DNA of 43,618 nucleotides from Rhizobium lentis (lineage in GTDB: Bacteria; Pseudomonadota; Alphaproteobacteria; Rhizobiales; Rhizobiaceae), in contig NZ_JACHBD010000023.1 in the NCBI RefSeq assembly GCF_014200175.1, positions 1 through 43,618 of the forward strand. The letters are read 5' to 3'. The translations under genes and the position numbers were made by a program. The notes below the pieces were generated by a model. The model made no database searches and was not told the DNA's origin. It saw only the letters and a list, made by a program, of their open reading frames with translations. Within the stretch, counting starts at the first letter, position 1. Every line of letters starts with the position of its first letter. This document shows positions 18,489 to 28,352 of the stretch, in pieces.

Positions 18489-19698
18489 ATTCCTTGGTGA
18501 GGTCGCAGGTCCAGACGATTGCCGAACCAGAGCCGAGGCCGATATCGACTTTGACGGGGATATCCTGCGCCTTCATCACATTCGAGGCGGCTTCCTCGGA
18601 ATAATCGGGATCACGCTCGCCATTGACCGCGACCCTGACGTCGCCGAACCAGATGGCCAGCCGGTCGCGGTCGGCCATCTCGCCTGACTTGCCCACGGCC
18701 ATGACGATCCGGCCCCAATTGGCGTCTTCGCCGGCAGCCGCCGTCTTGACCAGCGGCGAATTGGCAATCGACAGCGCGATACGCTTGGCGGCGGCGTCGC
18801 TCTCGGCACCGGTCACCGTGATTTCGAGCATCTTCGTGGCGCCCTCGCCGTCACGCACCACCTGCAGCGACAGATCCTTCAGCACTTCGTTGAGAGCGGC
18901 GCGGAAGGCGGCAAGCCGGGGATCGTCGGCGCGTTCGATGCGGGTCTGGCCGTCTTCGGCCGCCGCACCCGTCGCAAACAGCATCAGCGTGTCGGACGTG
19001 GAGGTGTCGCTGTCGACGGTCATGGAATTGAAGGTCGGGCCGACGCCATCCGACAGCAGCACCTGCAGCGCGGCCGGCGCGATATCGGCATCGGTGACGA
19101 CGAAAGAGAGCATCGTCGCCATATCGGGCGCAATCATGCCGGCACCCTTGGCGATACCGTTGATCGTCACGGCAACCCCGCCGATTTCGGCGCTGCGGGT
19201 CGAAACCTTCGGATAGGTGTCGGTCGTCATGATCGCCTTGGCGGCTTCGAACCAGAAATCGCTGGTGGCCTCAGCCTGCATCTTATCCAGGACACCTGAG
19301 AATTTGGTGGCATCGAGCGGTTCGCCGATGACGCCCGTCGATGCCAGGTAGACCTCGTTCTCGCCGCAGCCGACGGCGGCGGCTGCCGATTTCGCCGTCA
19401 GCGCGGTCGCCTGGCGGCCCTTCATGCCGGTAAAAGCATTGGCATTGCCGGAATTGACGACGACGGCCCGGGCGCTGCCATGGGGCAGGTTGGCGCGGCA
19501 AAAATCGACCGGCGCCGACGGGCACTTGGAGCGGGTAAACACCCCCGCGACGGCGGCCGGCTTGTCGAAGACCATCATCAGCACGTCGGTACGGTTCTTG
19601 TACTTGATGCCGGCGGACGCCGTCGCCATGCGCACGCCGCGCAGCGAAGGCATCTGGACGAAGGATTTCGGTGCGAGCGGAGAAACGGAACCGGACAT
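18457..19698 (-). CDS. argJ: Bifunctional ornithine acetyltransferase / N-acetylglutamate synthase
   Basis: ArgJ transfers the acetyl group from N-acetylornithine to glutamate (cyclic arginine pathway) and may also make N-acetylglutamate from acetyl-CoA. The 413-aa precursor cleaves itself before the nucleophilic threonine in KGAGMIAPDMATML (T195), giving alpha and beta chains. Other conserved parts are NSGNANAFTG and the terminal AINGDYRS. I start it at the ATG at 19698 rather than the TTG 15 bases upstream. It lies downstream of the parvulin gene but is separated by a hairpin, and it overlaps the GNAT gene. Confidence 0.96.
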   Translation of the reverse strand: MSGSVSPLAPKSFVQMPSLRGVRMATASAGIKYKNRTDVLMMVFDKPAAVAGVFTRSKCPSAPVDFCRANLPHGSARAVVVNSGNANAFTGMKGRQATALTAKSAAAAVGCGENEVYLASTGVIGEPLDATKFSGVLDKMQAEATSDFWFEAAKAIMTTDTYPKVSTRSAEIGGVAVTINGIAKGAGMIAPDMATMLSFVVTDADIAPAALQVLLSDGVGPTFNSMTVDSDTSTSDTLMLFATGAAAEDGQTRIERADDPRLAAFRAALNEVLKDLSLQVVRDGEGATKMLEITVTGAESDAAAKRIALSIANSPLVKTAAAGEDANWGRIVMAVGKSGEMADRDRLAIWFGDVRVAVNGERDPDYSEEAASNVMKAQDIPVKVDIGLGSGSAIVWTCDLTKEYVAINGDYRS

Positions 19699-19780
19699 GA
19701 TGAAACCTGCCAATGAGCATTTCCCGGCGAAATGGAAACCGGTTCGCCGTCCGGAAATGCGACAACAACAACGATAAGGA

Positions 19781-19803
19781 AGGGCCCGGAAGAACCGGGC
19801 CCT
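19781..19803 (-). terminator. Terminator after the parvulin gene
   Basis: A perfect 9-bp GC-rich stem (19781-19789 with 19795-19803, five-base loop) is followed on the minus strand by the T-rich TCCTTATCGTTGTTGTTG. It lies 10 bases past the parvulin stop and upstream of argJ. Confidence 0.65.
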
Positions 19804-19812
19804 GATGCGATA

Positions 19813-20694
19813 TTACTGCTTCGGCGCCGGTTGGGCAGGCTCGCTACCCGGCTCCGGCTGCTTGTTGGCCTGATCATAACCCTTGCGCAGCGTCTCGTCC
19901 GAGATCTCGATCTTGGCGGACGTCTTGGCCTGGTTCAGGAGGGCGAGATACTTGTCGCGCATGACGAGCTGGCGAACCTGATCCTGCACCTGATCGAAAG
20001 GCGGCGGCGGAGCGTCGCGCTTGTCCTCGACCTTGATGACATGATAGCCGAAGTCGGTCTTCACCGGGGTCTTGGAATAGGCGCCCTTCTCGAGCGCGAA
20101 GGCTGCGTCCTCGAATTCCTTGACCATGCGGCCACGCGAGAAATAGCCGAGATCGCCGCCTTCCGACTTGTTCGGATCGGTGGATTTTTCCTTGGCGAGT
20201 TCGGCGAAATCCTTGCCGGCATCGAGCTGCTTGATGATCTCCTTGGCTTCGTCCTCGGTCTTGACGAGGATATGGCGGGCGTGGACTTCCTCCTGCTTCG
20301 GCAGGGCCGCGACTTCCTTGTCGTAGCGCGCCTTGATTTCTTCGGGCGTCACAGTGTCGACGACATGCTTCTTGAAATAAGCGTTATGCAGCTCGCGATC
20401 GGAGAGATACTGCATGCGCTTCTTGAATTCTTCGGTCTGGTCGAGCTTTTCGGTGATGGCGTCGGCAGCAAGGAGCTTCACGTCGATGGCGGCGGAGAGA
20501 GCTGCGACCTTCTTCTGGTCGTCGGGAAGCTGCGCCAGCTGCGGATCGAGATTGGCGACGGCAAGATCGAGTTCCGACTGGTGGATCTCCAGATTGCCGA
20601 CTTTGGCGACGACAGCGTCCTCTGCATGGGCCGGAGTCTGGAATGCAACGAAAGTTGCAAACGCCAGCAGGGCGAATTTATTGGTGCTCAACAT
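19813..20694 (-). CDS. Periplasmic parvulin-type peptidyl-prolyl isomerase
   Basis: This SurA/PrsA-like foldase (293 aa) probably helps outer-membrane or secreted proteins fold in the periplasm. A signal peptide ends at AHA (22-24). A helical chaperone part (about 30-130) is followed by a rotamase domain (about 135-230) with HARHILVKTEDEA, GGDLGYFSRGRMVKEFE and FGYHVIKVED, then a proline-rich tail. I start it at the ATG at 20694, with AAGGGT six bases upstream; a GTG 15 bases further is the alternative. It is divergent from secA, which fits a shared role in export. Confidence 0.92.
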   Translation of the reverse strand: MLSTNKFALLAFATFVAFQTPAHAEDAVVAKVGNLEIHQSELDLAVANLDPQLAQLPDDQKKVAALSAAIDVKLLAADAITEKLDQTEEFKKRMQYLSDRELHNAYFKKHVVDTVTPEEIKARYDKEVAALPKQEEVHARHILVKTEDEAKEIIKQLDAGKDFAELAKEKSTDPNKSEGGDLGYFSRGRMVKEFEDAAFALEKGAYSKTPVKTDFGYHVIKVEDKRDAPPPPFDQVQDQVRQLVMRDKYLALLNQAKTSAKIEISDETLRKGYDQANKQPEPGSEPAQPAPKQ

Positions 20695-20940
20695 CAAATA
20701 ACCCTTCACAGTTTCATCGCCGGCGTCAGCATCGCCTATTCCAGCTCAAAATAGCCATCAACACCGGATTGTGGCCTTTCTGTATCCGCCAAATCCGTTG
20801 ACATCATTCGACCCCCCTCTTATCTGTCACGCAACCTCGCGTCCAGAACAGTTTCCGGGCGTTTCAAGGCGTGCGCCTGATTTTCGGCTGGGCCGCGGAC
20901 AAGAAACGTCGCGGATGAATATTGAGAAAGGACCAGTCAC

Positions 20941-23655
20941 ATGGTCAGCTTTGGCGGTATAGCCCGCAAGTTATTTGGGTCGTCCAATGATCGCCGCGTG
21001 CGGTCCTTCCAGCCGAACGTCACCGCGATCAATTCCATCGAAGAGAAGACGAAAGCCCTGACGGACGAGCAGCTCGCGGCAAAGACCGCGGAATTCCGCG
21101 CTCTTCTGGCCGAAGGCAAGACGCTCGACGACATTCTGATCCCCGCCTTTGCCGTCGTGCGCGAGGCTTCGCGCCGCGTTCTTGGCCTGCGACCTTTTGA
21201 CGTACAGCTGATCGGCGGCATGATCCTGCACTCGAATGCGATCGCCGAGATGAAGACCGGCGAAGGCAAGACCCTCGTCGCCACCCTGCCGGTCTATCTG
21301 AACGCGCTTTCTGGCAAGGGCGTGCACGTCGTCACCGTCAACGATTATCTCGCGCAGCGCGACGCCGCGACCATGGGCCGTGTCTATGGCTTCCTCGGCA
21401 TGACCACGGGTGTCATTGTCCACGGTCTCTCCGACGAGGAGCGCCGCGCCGCCTACGCCTGCGACATCACCTATGCCACCAACAACGAGCTCGGCTTCGA
21501 TTATCTGCGCGACAATATGAAGTACGAGAAGAACCAGATGGTCCAGCGCGGCCACAACTTCGCGATCGTCGACGAAGTGGACTCGATCCTCGTCGACGAG
21601 GCGCGCACGCCGCTGATTATCTCCGGCCCGCTCGACGACCGTTCCGAACTCTACAATACGATCGACGCCTTCATTCCGCTGCTCGCCCCCAGCGATTACG
21701 AGATCGACGAAAAGCAGCGCTCCGCCAACTTCTCCGAAGAGGGCACCGAGAAGCTGGAGAACCTGCTCCGCCAGGCCGGCCTCTTGAAGGGCAACGCGCT
21801 CTACGACATCGAGAATGTTGCGATCGTCCATCACATCAACAATGCACTGAAGGCCCACAAGCTCTTCCAGCGCGACAAGGACTATATCGTCCGCAACGAC
21901 GAAGTCGTCATCATCGACGAGTTCACCGGCCGCATGATGCCGGGCCGGCGTTATTCGGAAGGCCAGCACCAGGCGCTCGAAGCCAAGGAAAAGGTGCAGA
22001 TCCAGCCGGAAAACCAGACGCTGGCCTCGATCACCTTCCAGAATTATTTCCGCATGTACGACAAGCTCGCCGGCATGACCGGCACGGCGCAGACGGAAGC
22101 AGAAGAATTCGGCAATATCTACAATCTCGATGTCATCGAGGTCCCGACCAACCTGCCGATCAAGCGTATCGATGAGGACGACGAGGTCTACCGGACCTTC
22201 GACGAAAAGTTCAAGGCGATCATCGAGGAGATCCTTGACGCCCACAAGCGCGGCCAGCCGGTGCTCGTCGGCACAACCTCGATCGAGAAATCGGAACTGC
22301 TCGCCGAGCGCATGCGCAAGCAGGGCTTCAATGACTTCCAGGTGCTGAACGCCCGCTACCACGAGCAGGAGGCCTATATCGTCGCGCAAGCCGGCGTGCC
22401 GGGCGCCGTCACGATCGCCACTAACATGGCCGGCCGCGGCACCGACATCCAGCTTGGCGGCAACCTGGAAATGCGCATCGAGCGCGAACTTGGCGAGATG
22501 GAAGCCGGTCCGGAGCGTGATGCCCGCATCCAGGCGATCGTCGAAGAGATCAAGGAACTCAAGCAGAAGGCGCTCGCCGCCGGCGGCCTCTATGTCATCG
22601 CCACCGAACGCCATGAAAGCCGCCGCATCGACAACCAGCTGCGCGGCCGCTCCGGCCGCCAGGGCGACCCAGGCCGTTCGAAATTCTACCTTTCGCTTCA
22701 GGACGACCTGATGCGCATCTTCGGCTCCGACCGCATGGACAGCATGCTGACCAAGCTGGGCCTCAAGGAGGGCGAGGCGATCGTCCATCCCTGGATCAAC
22801 AAGGCGCTGGAGCGCGCGCAGAAGAAGGTCGAAGCTCGCAACTTCGACATTCGCAAGAACCTGCTGAAGTATGACGACGTTCTGAACGATCAGCGCAAGG
22901 TGATCTTCGAGCAGCGTCTCGAACTGATGGAATCGACCAACATTTCGGAGACCGTCTCCGACATGCGCCGCGAAGTGATTGAGGATCTGGTCGAAAAGCA
23001 TATCCCCGAACGCGCCTATGCTGAACAATGGGACGCCGTCGGCCTGAAGACCGGCGTCACCAATATCCTCAATCTCGATCTGCCGATCGAGGATTGGTTC
23101 AAGGAGGAAGGCATCGGCGAGGACGACATCCGCGAGCGCCTGACGGAAGCCGCCAATGCCGCCTTTACAGAGAAGGCCGAGCGTTTTGGCGCCGACATCA
23201 TGCATTATGTCGAGCGCTCGATCGTCATGCAGACGCTCGACCATCTCTGGCGCGAGCATATCGTCAACCTCGACCATCTGCGCTCGGTCATCGGTTTCCG
23301 CGGCTATGCCCAGCGCGATCCGCTGCAGGAATACAAGTCGGAAGCCTTCGAACTCTTCACCGGCCTGCTCAACAATCTGCGCGAGGCCGTTACCGCCCAA
23401 CTGATGCGCGTCGAGCTGGTGCAGCAGGCGCCGGCCGAACCCGAACCGCCGCTGATGCAGGCCCATCATCTCGATCCGATGACCGGTGAGGACAATTTCG
23501 CTCCGATCTACCAAGCCTCCGAAGTGACGGTCGCGCCTGAGAACCGCAATCCCGAGGACCCCGCCACCTGGGGCAAGGTCGGCCGCAACGAGGCCTGCCC
23601 CTGCGGCTCCGGCAAAAAATACAAACATTGCCACGGCGCCTTCGAACAGGTCTGA
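20941..23655 (+). CDS. secA: Preprotein translocase ATPase SecA
   Basis: SecA is the essential motor that drives unfolded precursors through SecYEG. The 904-aa protein is full length. It has Walker A GEGKT (107-111), the DEVD box (211-214), the preprotein cross-linking and helical scaffold domains, and a C-terminal zinc-binding tail with C886, C888 and C897, which binds SecB. AAAGGA lies about nine bases before the ATG. It is a single gene followed by a strong terminator. Confidence 0.98.
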   Translation: MVSFGGIARKLFGSSNDRRVRSFQPNVTAINSIEEKTKALTDEQLAAKTAEFRALLAEGKTLDDILIPAFAVVREASRRVLGLRPFDVQLIGGMILHSNAIAEMKTGEGKTLVATLPVYLNALSGKGVHVVTVNDYLAQRDAATMGRVYGFLGMTTGVIVHGLSDEERRAAYACDITYATNNELGFDYLRDNMKYEKNQMVQRGHNFAIVDEVDSILVDEARTPLIISGPLDDRSELYNTIDAFIPLLAPSDYEIDEKQRSANFSEEGTEKLENLLRQAGLLKGNALYDIENVAIVHHINNALKAHKLFQRDKDYIVRNDEVVIIDEFTGRMMPGRRYSEGQHQALEAKEKVQIQPENQTLASITFQNYFRMYDKLAGMTGTAQTEAEEFGNIYNLDVIEVPTNLPIKRIDEDDEVYRTFDEKFKAIIEEILDAHKRGQPVLVGTTSIEKSELLAERMRKQGFNDFQVLNARYHEQEAYIVAQAGVPGAVTIATNMAGRGTDIQLGGNLEMRIERELGEMEAGPERDARIQAIVEEIKELKQKALAAGGLYVIATERHESRRIDNQLRGRSGRQGDPGRSKFYLSLQDDLMRIFGSDRMDSMLTKLGLKEGEAIVHPWINKALERAQKKVEARNFDIRKNLLKYDDVLNDQRKVIFEQRLELMESTNISETVSDMRREVIEDLVEKHIPERAYAEQWDAVGLKTGVTNILNLDLPIEDWFKEEGIGEDDIRERLTEAANAAFTEKAERFGADIMHYVERSIVMQTLDHLWREHIVNLDHLRSVIGFRGYAQRDPLQEYKSEAFELFTGLLNNLREAVTAQLMRVELVQQAPAEPEPPLMQAHHLDPMTGEDNFAPIYQASEVTVAPENRNPEDPATWGKVGRNEACPCGSGKKYKHCHGAFEQV

Positions 23656-23675
23656 GGCAAACACGACAAATCTGA

Positions 23676-23705
23676 AAATGCCGCCTTCGGGCGGCATTTG
23701 CTTTT
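23676..23705 (+). terminator. Rho-independent terminator of secA
   Basis: A perfect 10-bp stem (23676-23685 with 23690-23699) is closed by a stable TTCG tetraloop and followed by GCTTTT. It lies 20 bases past the secA stop. Confidence 0.85.
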
Positions 23706-23833
23706 GTGCGGCAACGCCGGGCAACTGGAGTTCCAGGCCCGCGGACCGCGGCTGTTCCGGAACCGTTTCTTAACCCTGCTCTGTCAAGACTTCGGGGACG
23801 ATTTGCCTGACCTCAGAGTTATGCGTGTTCATC

Positions 23834-25249
23834 ATGGCGGTCATAGAAACAGCGGAGAAAATGCTGCCGGCGGGACTGCGCCCGATCGGCGGCCGAACGC
23901 TGCGCATGCTCGCGGCCGTGCTGACCGAGGGCGGCGAGAAGGCCGCCGCCCAGCGCATGGCGCTGACGGCCTTTTCGATCCGCATCCTCAGCGCCGCACT
24001 CGCCTTCGTCTCCCAGATCGTGCTCGCCCGGCTGATGGGCGAATATGAATACGGCATCTTCGTTTTCGTCTGGGTGCTGGTCGTCGTCTTCGGCGACCTC
24101 TCCTGCCTTGGCTTCCACACCGCGATCATCCGCTTTCTGCCGCAGTACAAGGCGGCGGGCGCCTTCGAGGAAATCCGCGGCCTCACAGGTATGGCACGGA
24201 TCTTCGCGCTGCTGTCCGGCACGGCGATGCTTGCCGCCGGCATGCTCGGGCTGCATTTCTTCGGTGATCTGATCGAGCCCTATTATTTCGTCCCGATCTT
24301 CCTCGGCCTGTTTGCCATGCCGATGATCGCGCTTGGCGATATCCTGGAGGGCACCTCGCGGGCGAACCACTGGCCGGTGATGGCGCTGAGTCCGGTCTAT
24401 ATAATCCGGCCGATCCTCATCATCGCCTGCATGCTGATTGCGATTGTCATGGGCGCGGAGCATACGGCTGTCACCGCCATGCAGGCCGCGCTCGTGGCCA
24501 CCTTCGTCACCGCACTCGGCCAATATGGCGCGACTCTTTACCGCCTCCGCCGGCATTATGACGACGGTCCGCGCAAGGTCGATTTCCTTGCCTGGCTCAG
24601 TGTCGCCTTCCCGATCTTCCTGATCGAGGGCGTCAGCTTCCTGCTGACCAATTCCGACGTCGTCGTTGTCGGCATTTTCCTCGAGCCGCATGACGTCGCC
24701 ATCTATTTCGCCGCCGCCAAGACCATGGCGCTGGTGCATTTCATCAACTTCTCGGTCAAGGCCGCTTCCGGCCCGCGTTTTTCCTCGATCATCGCTGAGG
24801 GCGACCATGCCCAGCTGGCGAGCGCCGCTGCCGATGCCGCCCGCTGGACCTTCTGGCCGGCGCTCGGCGTCGGTCTTGCCGTTCTCGGGACTGGCCATCT
24901 GCTGCTGTCGCTGTTCGGCGGCGCCTTCACTGCGGGTTATCTGGTCATGGCGATCCTGCTTGCCGGCATCCTCGCCAAATCGCTGGTCGGCCCGGCCGAA
25001 ACGCTGCTGATGATGGCCGGCAAGCAGAATCTCTGCGTCACGCTCTATGCCGGGGCATTGGCCGCCAATGTGGGTCTCAACCTCGCTTTGATCCCGCATT
25101 ACGGCATCGAAGGCACCGCGATTGCCACCGCCTCCGCCATGGCGGTCGAGGCTATTCTTCTGCATGTCGCCGTGCGCCGCACGCTCGGCATCGTCCTCTT
25201 CGCCTTTGCCAGCCCCTCCGCCGCAACGCCAGAAATGAGAGTTCGATAG
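23834..25249 (+). CDS. Lipopolysaccharide/polysaccharide flippase (MOP superfamily)
   Basis: This approximately 471-aa integral membrane protein looks like a Wzx-type flippase that moves lipid-linked sugars across the inner membrane. It has about 12-14 hydrophobic segments beginning near residue 45, the family-like FSIRILSAALAFVSQIVLARLMG entry region and the carboxy-terminal GIEGTAIATA. The start is uncertain: ATG at 23834, or GTG nine bases upstream, neither with a clear ribosome-binding site. It is followed without a gap by an acetyltransferase gene, its stop directly touching the next ATG. No glycosyltransferases are nearby, so the glycan is unknown. Confidence 0.85.
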   Translation: MAVIETAEKMLPAGLRPIGGRTLRMLAAVLTEGGEKAAAQRMALTAFSIRILSAALAFVSQIVLARLMGEYEYGIFVFVWVLVVVFGDLSCLGFHTAIIRFLPQYKAAGAFEEIRGLTGMARIFALLSGTAMLAAGMLGLHFFGDLIEPYYFVPIFLGLFAMPMIALGDILEGTSRANHWPVMALSPVYIIRPILIIACMLIAIVMGAEHTAVTAMQAALVATFVTALGQYGATLYRLRRHYDDGPRKVDFLAWLSVAFPIFLIEGVSFLLTNSDVVVVGIFLEPHDVAIYFAAAKTMALVHFINFSVKAASGPRFSSIIAEGDHAQLASAAADAARWTFWPALGVGLAVLGTGHLLLSLFGGAFTAGYLVMAILLAGILAKSLVGPAETLLMMAGKQNLCVTLYAGALAANVGLNLALIPHYGIEGTAIATASAMAVEAILLHVAVRRTLGIVLFAFASPSAATPEMRVR

Positions 25250-26527
25250 ATGGTGCGTCCGCCCCCCGTCACCGAAAGCACCGACAGCATCACCAACCGC
25301 ATGATCCATGATCTCGCGTCGCTGCATTTCGAGGCACCGCAGGCCGAGGCCCGTGCCGAGATCGGCCGGCCCGGACGCGAACTTTGCCTCTATCCCGGCA
25401 AGCTCGGCTACGACCTTCAGGACGAGCTCGACTTCCTCTCCAACCGGGCGATGGAGCCGAACGTCTTTTTCTCCGGCCGCTTCCTTGCGCCCGCCATGCC
25501 GCGGCTCGAAGACAGGCAGGTGAATTTCGCCCTGATCCGCGACCACAATGCCGGCCGGAGCCGCATGCGTTTCCTGCTGCCGTTTTCTGTCGACAAGCCG
25601 GGCTTTGCCGTCGGTCCCTCGATCATCCGCGGCTGGTCGAACAGCTTCGGCCCGCTCGGCACGCCGCTTGTCGACAGCGAGGATGCGGCCGAAACCCTCG
25701 ACAATTTCTTCGAGGGGCTGACCATCCGCGATCTCAACCTGCCCAGTACCCTGGTCCTGCCGGATCTGAGATTGAACGGAATTTTCGTGCGCATGCTAAA
25801 GGCCGTGGCGCTCGGTCGCAATTTGCCGCTCACCGTGACCAATCCCTATCTGCGCCCGATGCTGCAGAGCGACGAAGAGGCGCCTGCCTATCTGAACAAG
25901 ACCATCTCCTCCTCGCATATGCGCGAGATGCGCCGCCAGTGGCGTCTGCTGGAGGAACTCGGAACGGCGGCCTATGCCGTCGCCCGCCAGCCGCGCGAAA
26001 TCCACGTCCGCTTCGAAGAATTCCTGGCGATGGAAGCCGGCGGCTGGAAGGGCAAGCGGCGGAGCGCTCTCGTCACCGACCGCTATCATACCGCCTTCGC
26101 CCGCGAGGCCGTGTCGAACCTTGCCGCCGTCGACGCCGTGCGCATTCATACGATCGACCTCAACGGCAAGGCGATCGCCGCGATCGTCGTGTTGATGATG
26201 GGCGGCGAGGCTTATACCTGGAAGACAGCCTATGACGAAAACTATGCCCGCTATTCTCCGGGCAAGCTTTTGATGAGCGAACTCACCGAATGGCATCTCG
26301 ACGATGCCAATATCGTCCGCTCCGATTCCTGCGCCGTTTCCGACCATCCGATCATGAGCCGGTTCTGGCAGGAGCGCGAGGAGATGGGAACCCTGGTGAT
26401 CGGCCTGAAGCAGAACGGCGACCGGGACATGCGCCAAGTGGCCGCCCAGCTCCACATGTACCGCAGCACCCGCAACATGGCAAAGGTGCTGCGGGAAAAG
26501 ATCATGTCGCTCGCCGGCCGGGGCTAA
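25250..26527 (+). CDS. CelD/BioF2-like GNAT acetyltransferase
   Basis: This 425-aa protein has a C-terminal GNAT fold of the Acetyltransf_6 (CelD/FemX-like) type at about 230-400, with FEEFLAMEAGGWKGK, DLNGKAIAAIVVLM and YTWKTAYDENYARYSPGKLL. Relatives acylate polysaccharides or take part in cellulose or capsule synthesis. Its ATG directly follows the flippase stop, so the two are surely co-translated; a function in acylating the exported glycan is inference. The stop overlaps that of the convergent acyl-CoA synthetase gene by four bases (CTAA). Confidence 0.85.
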   Translation: MVRPPPVTESTDSITNRMIHDLASLHFEAPQAEARAEIGRPGRELCLYPGKLGYDLQDELDFLSNRAMEPNVFFSGRFLAPAMPRLEDRQVNFALIRDHNAGRSRMRFLLPFSVDKPGFAVGPSIIRGWSNSFGPLGTPLVDSEDAAETLDNFFEGLTIRDLNLPSTLVLPDLRLNGIFVRMLKAVALGRNLPLTVTNPYLRPMLQSDEEAPAYLNKTISSSHMREMRRQWRLLEELGTAAYAVARQPREIHVRFEEFLAMEAGGWKGKRRSALVTDRYHTAFAREAVSNLAAVDAVRIHTIDLNGKAIAAIVVLMMGGEAYTWKTAYDENYARYSPGKLLMSELTEWHLDDANIVRSDSCAVSDHPIMSRFWQEREEMGTLVIGLKQNGDRDMRQVAAQLHMYRSTRNMAKVLREKIMSLAGRG

Positions 26528-28152
26528 CCTTCCCTCGCAGCTTTCTCTCGCAGCAGCCGGCGGATCACCTTGCCGGTCGTGGTCAGCGGCAATGATTCGA
26601 CGAATTCCACCTCGCGCGGATATTCGTGCATCGAGAGCCGCATCTTCACCCAGTCCCTGATATCGACGGCCAGCGCCTCGCTTGGCGAATGGCCCGGCGC
26701 CAGCACTATATAGGCTTTGACGATCTCGGTGCGCATGGCATCGGGTTTGCCGACGGCGGCGGCAAGCTGCACGGCGGGATGGCCGATCAGGCAATCCTCG
26801 ATTTCCGCCGGGCCGATGCGATATCCGGATGAGGTGATGACGTCGTCGTCGCGGCCCTCGAAGGTGACGTAGCCGTCTGCGTCCTGCCGGCCGATATCGC
26901 CGGTGAGCAGCCAGCCCTTGGCGAATTTTCGTGTCGTCGCCGCCGTATCGTTCCAATAGCCGAGGAACATGACGGGATCGGGACTGGCGATGGCGATCTG
27001 GCCCGGCTCGCCCGCCGGCAATTCATCGCCGGCCTCATTGACGATCGCAACGCGGTGTCCGGGCACCGCCCGGCCGATAGAACCGGCCTTGCTGACATCA
27101 TAGGCAGCACCCGACGAGAGCACGAAATTGCATTCCGTCTGGCCGTAGAATTCATTGACGGTGATGCCGAGCGTGCGCCGCGCCCACTCATAGGTCTCGC
27201 GGCCGAGCGCCTCCCCGGCCGAGCCGATTGTGCGCAGCACCAGATCATATTTCGAGCGGGGATCGGAAACGGATCGCATCAGCCTCAGCGCCGTCGGCGG
27301 GATGAAGGCATTGCGCACATCCATCTCCGCCATGATCCGATAGGCCATATCAGCATCGAATTTCTGCGCCGGCGACGAGACGACGGGAACCCCGAGCAAA
27401 AGGCTCGGCAGCAGTGCATTGAGCAGACCACCCGCCCAGGCCCAGTCGGACGGCGTCCAGACCTTGTCGCCCACCTTTGGAAAACCCTCATGGGCGAACT
27501 GCATGCCGGGAATATGGCCGGGCAGAACACGGTGACCATGCAACGCGCCTTTCGGCGGCCCCGTTGTGCCCGAGGTGAAGATCATCAGCGCCGGATCGTC
27601 GGGCGTTGTCTTTTCTCCTTCGAAGACCGGCGCATACGATACGATGAGATCGGCAAAGGAGAGAGCGTCGGGAGCGCCATCGACGCTGATCACATGCCGC
27701 AGTTCCGGCAGACGATCGCGGATTTGCCGGATACGATCGAGGCCGAAATCATTGGTGACGATTGCCGCCGCACCCGATATCCGCAACCGATACTCCAGCG
27801 CCTCGACGCCGAACAGCAACGCCAGCGGCAAGGCGATCGCGCCCATCTTATAGATCGCGACATGCGCGACCACGGTCTCGAAGGACTGGGGCATCAGCAA
27901 AGCAACGCGATCACCGCGATTGATACCGAGCGATGCCAGCGCATTGGCGAACATGGAAGAGCTGCCGGAAAGCTCGCCATAGGTCAGCGAAAGATGGTCG
28001 CCGTCCGGACTGAAATGTTCGAGACAGACACGCTCCGGATCTCTCGCCGCCCAATCGTCGCTGACGGCGCGGCCGATATTGAAGTCTTCCGGAATCCGCC
28101 AGGAGAAATCACGATAGAGATCGTCGTAACGATCATGGGAGGGCAGTCGCAT
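26524..28152 (-). CDS. AMP-forming acyl-CoA synthetase
   Basis: This 542-aa adenylate-forming enzyme activates a carboxylic acid with ATP and joins it to CoA. It has the P-loop-like FTSGTTGPPKG (192-202), the hinge and TGD motif (GWLLTGDIGRQDADGY), the C-terminal GYRIGPAEIEDCL and the catalytic lysine K528 in PLTTTGKVIRR. Length and motifs fit the acetyl- or medium-chain acyl-CoA synthetase (ACSM-like) group; the exact acid is unknown. It is transcribed toward the flippase pair and overlaps it by four bases. Confidence 0.9.
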   Translation of the reverse strand: MRLPSHDRYDDLYRDFSWRIPEDFNIGRAVSDDWAARDPERVCLEHFSPDGDHLSLTYGELSGSSSMFANALASLGINRGDRVALLMPQSFETVVAHVAIYKMGAIALPLALLFGVEALEYRLRISGAAAIVTNDFGLDRIRQIRDRLPELRHVISVDGAPDALSFADLIVSYAPVFEGEKTTPDDPALMIFTSGTTGPPKGALHGHRVLPGHIPGMQFAHEGFPKVGDKVWTPSDWAWAGGLLNALLPSLLLGVPVVSSPAQKFDADMAYRIMAEMDVRNAFIPPTALRLMRSVSDPRSKYDLVLRTIGSAGEALGRETYEWARRTLGITVNEFYGQTECNFVLSSGAAYDVSKAGSIGRAVPGHRVAIVNEAGDELPAGEPGQIAIASPDPVMFLGYWNDTAATTRKFAKGWLLTGDIGRQDADGYVTFEGRDDDVITSSGYRIGPAEIEDCLIGHPAVQLAAAVGKPDAMRTEIVKAYIVLAPGHSPSEALAVDIRDWVKMRLSMHEYPREVEFVESLPLTTTGKVIRRLLREKAAREG

Positions 28153-28352
28153 AGTCTGGCTTCCGGTGAAATGCTGCAGCAGCTAACACCTTGCGGCGCG
28201 GATGTGCAAGCCGACGACGGAACCGGCGGCCCTATCACGTAACATTGTACGCATCGCCGCACCGATTCCGCGTGCGCCTCCCTGCGACTTTGAGGGTTTC
28301 GCACTAGATCATGAAACGCCGTACGGGGTGTCTCAATTCACGGAGTCGTTTC

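Noticed and set aside
20971..23724. A 917-codon open frame antisense to secA
   Set aside because: secA is certain on the other strand. High-GC rhizobial genes often leave long empty antisense frames, and this one shows no domain or sensible composition. The same applies to long frames opposite ptsP, the flippase and the adenosyltransferase gene.
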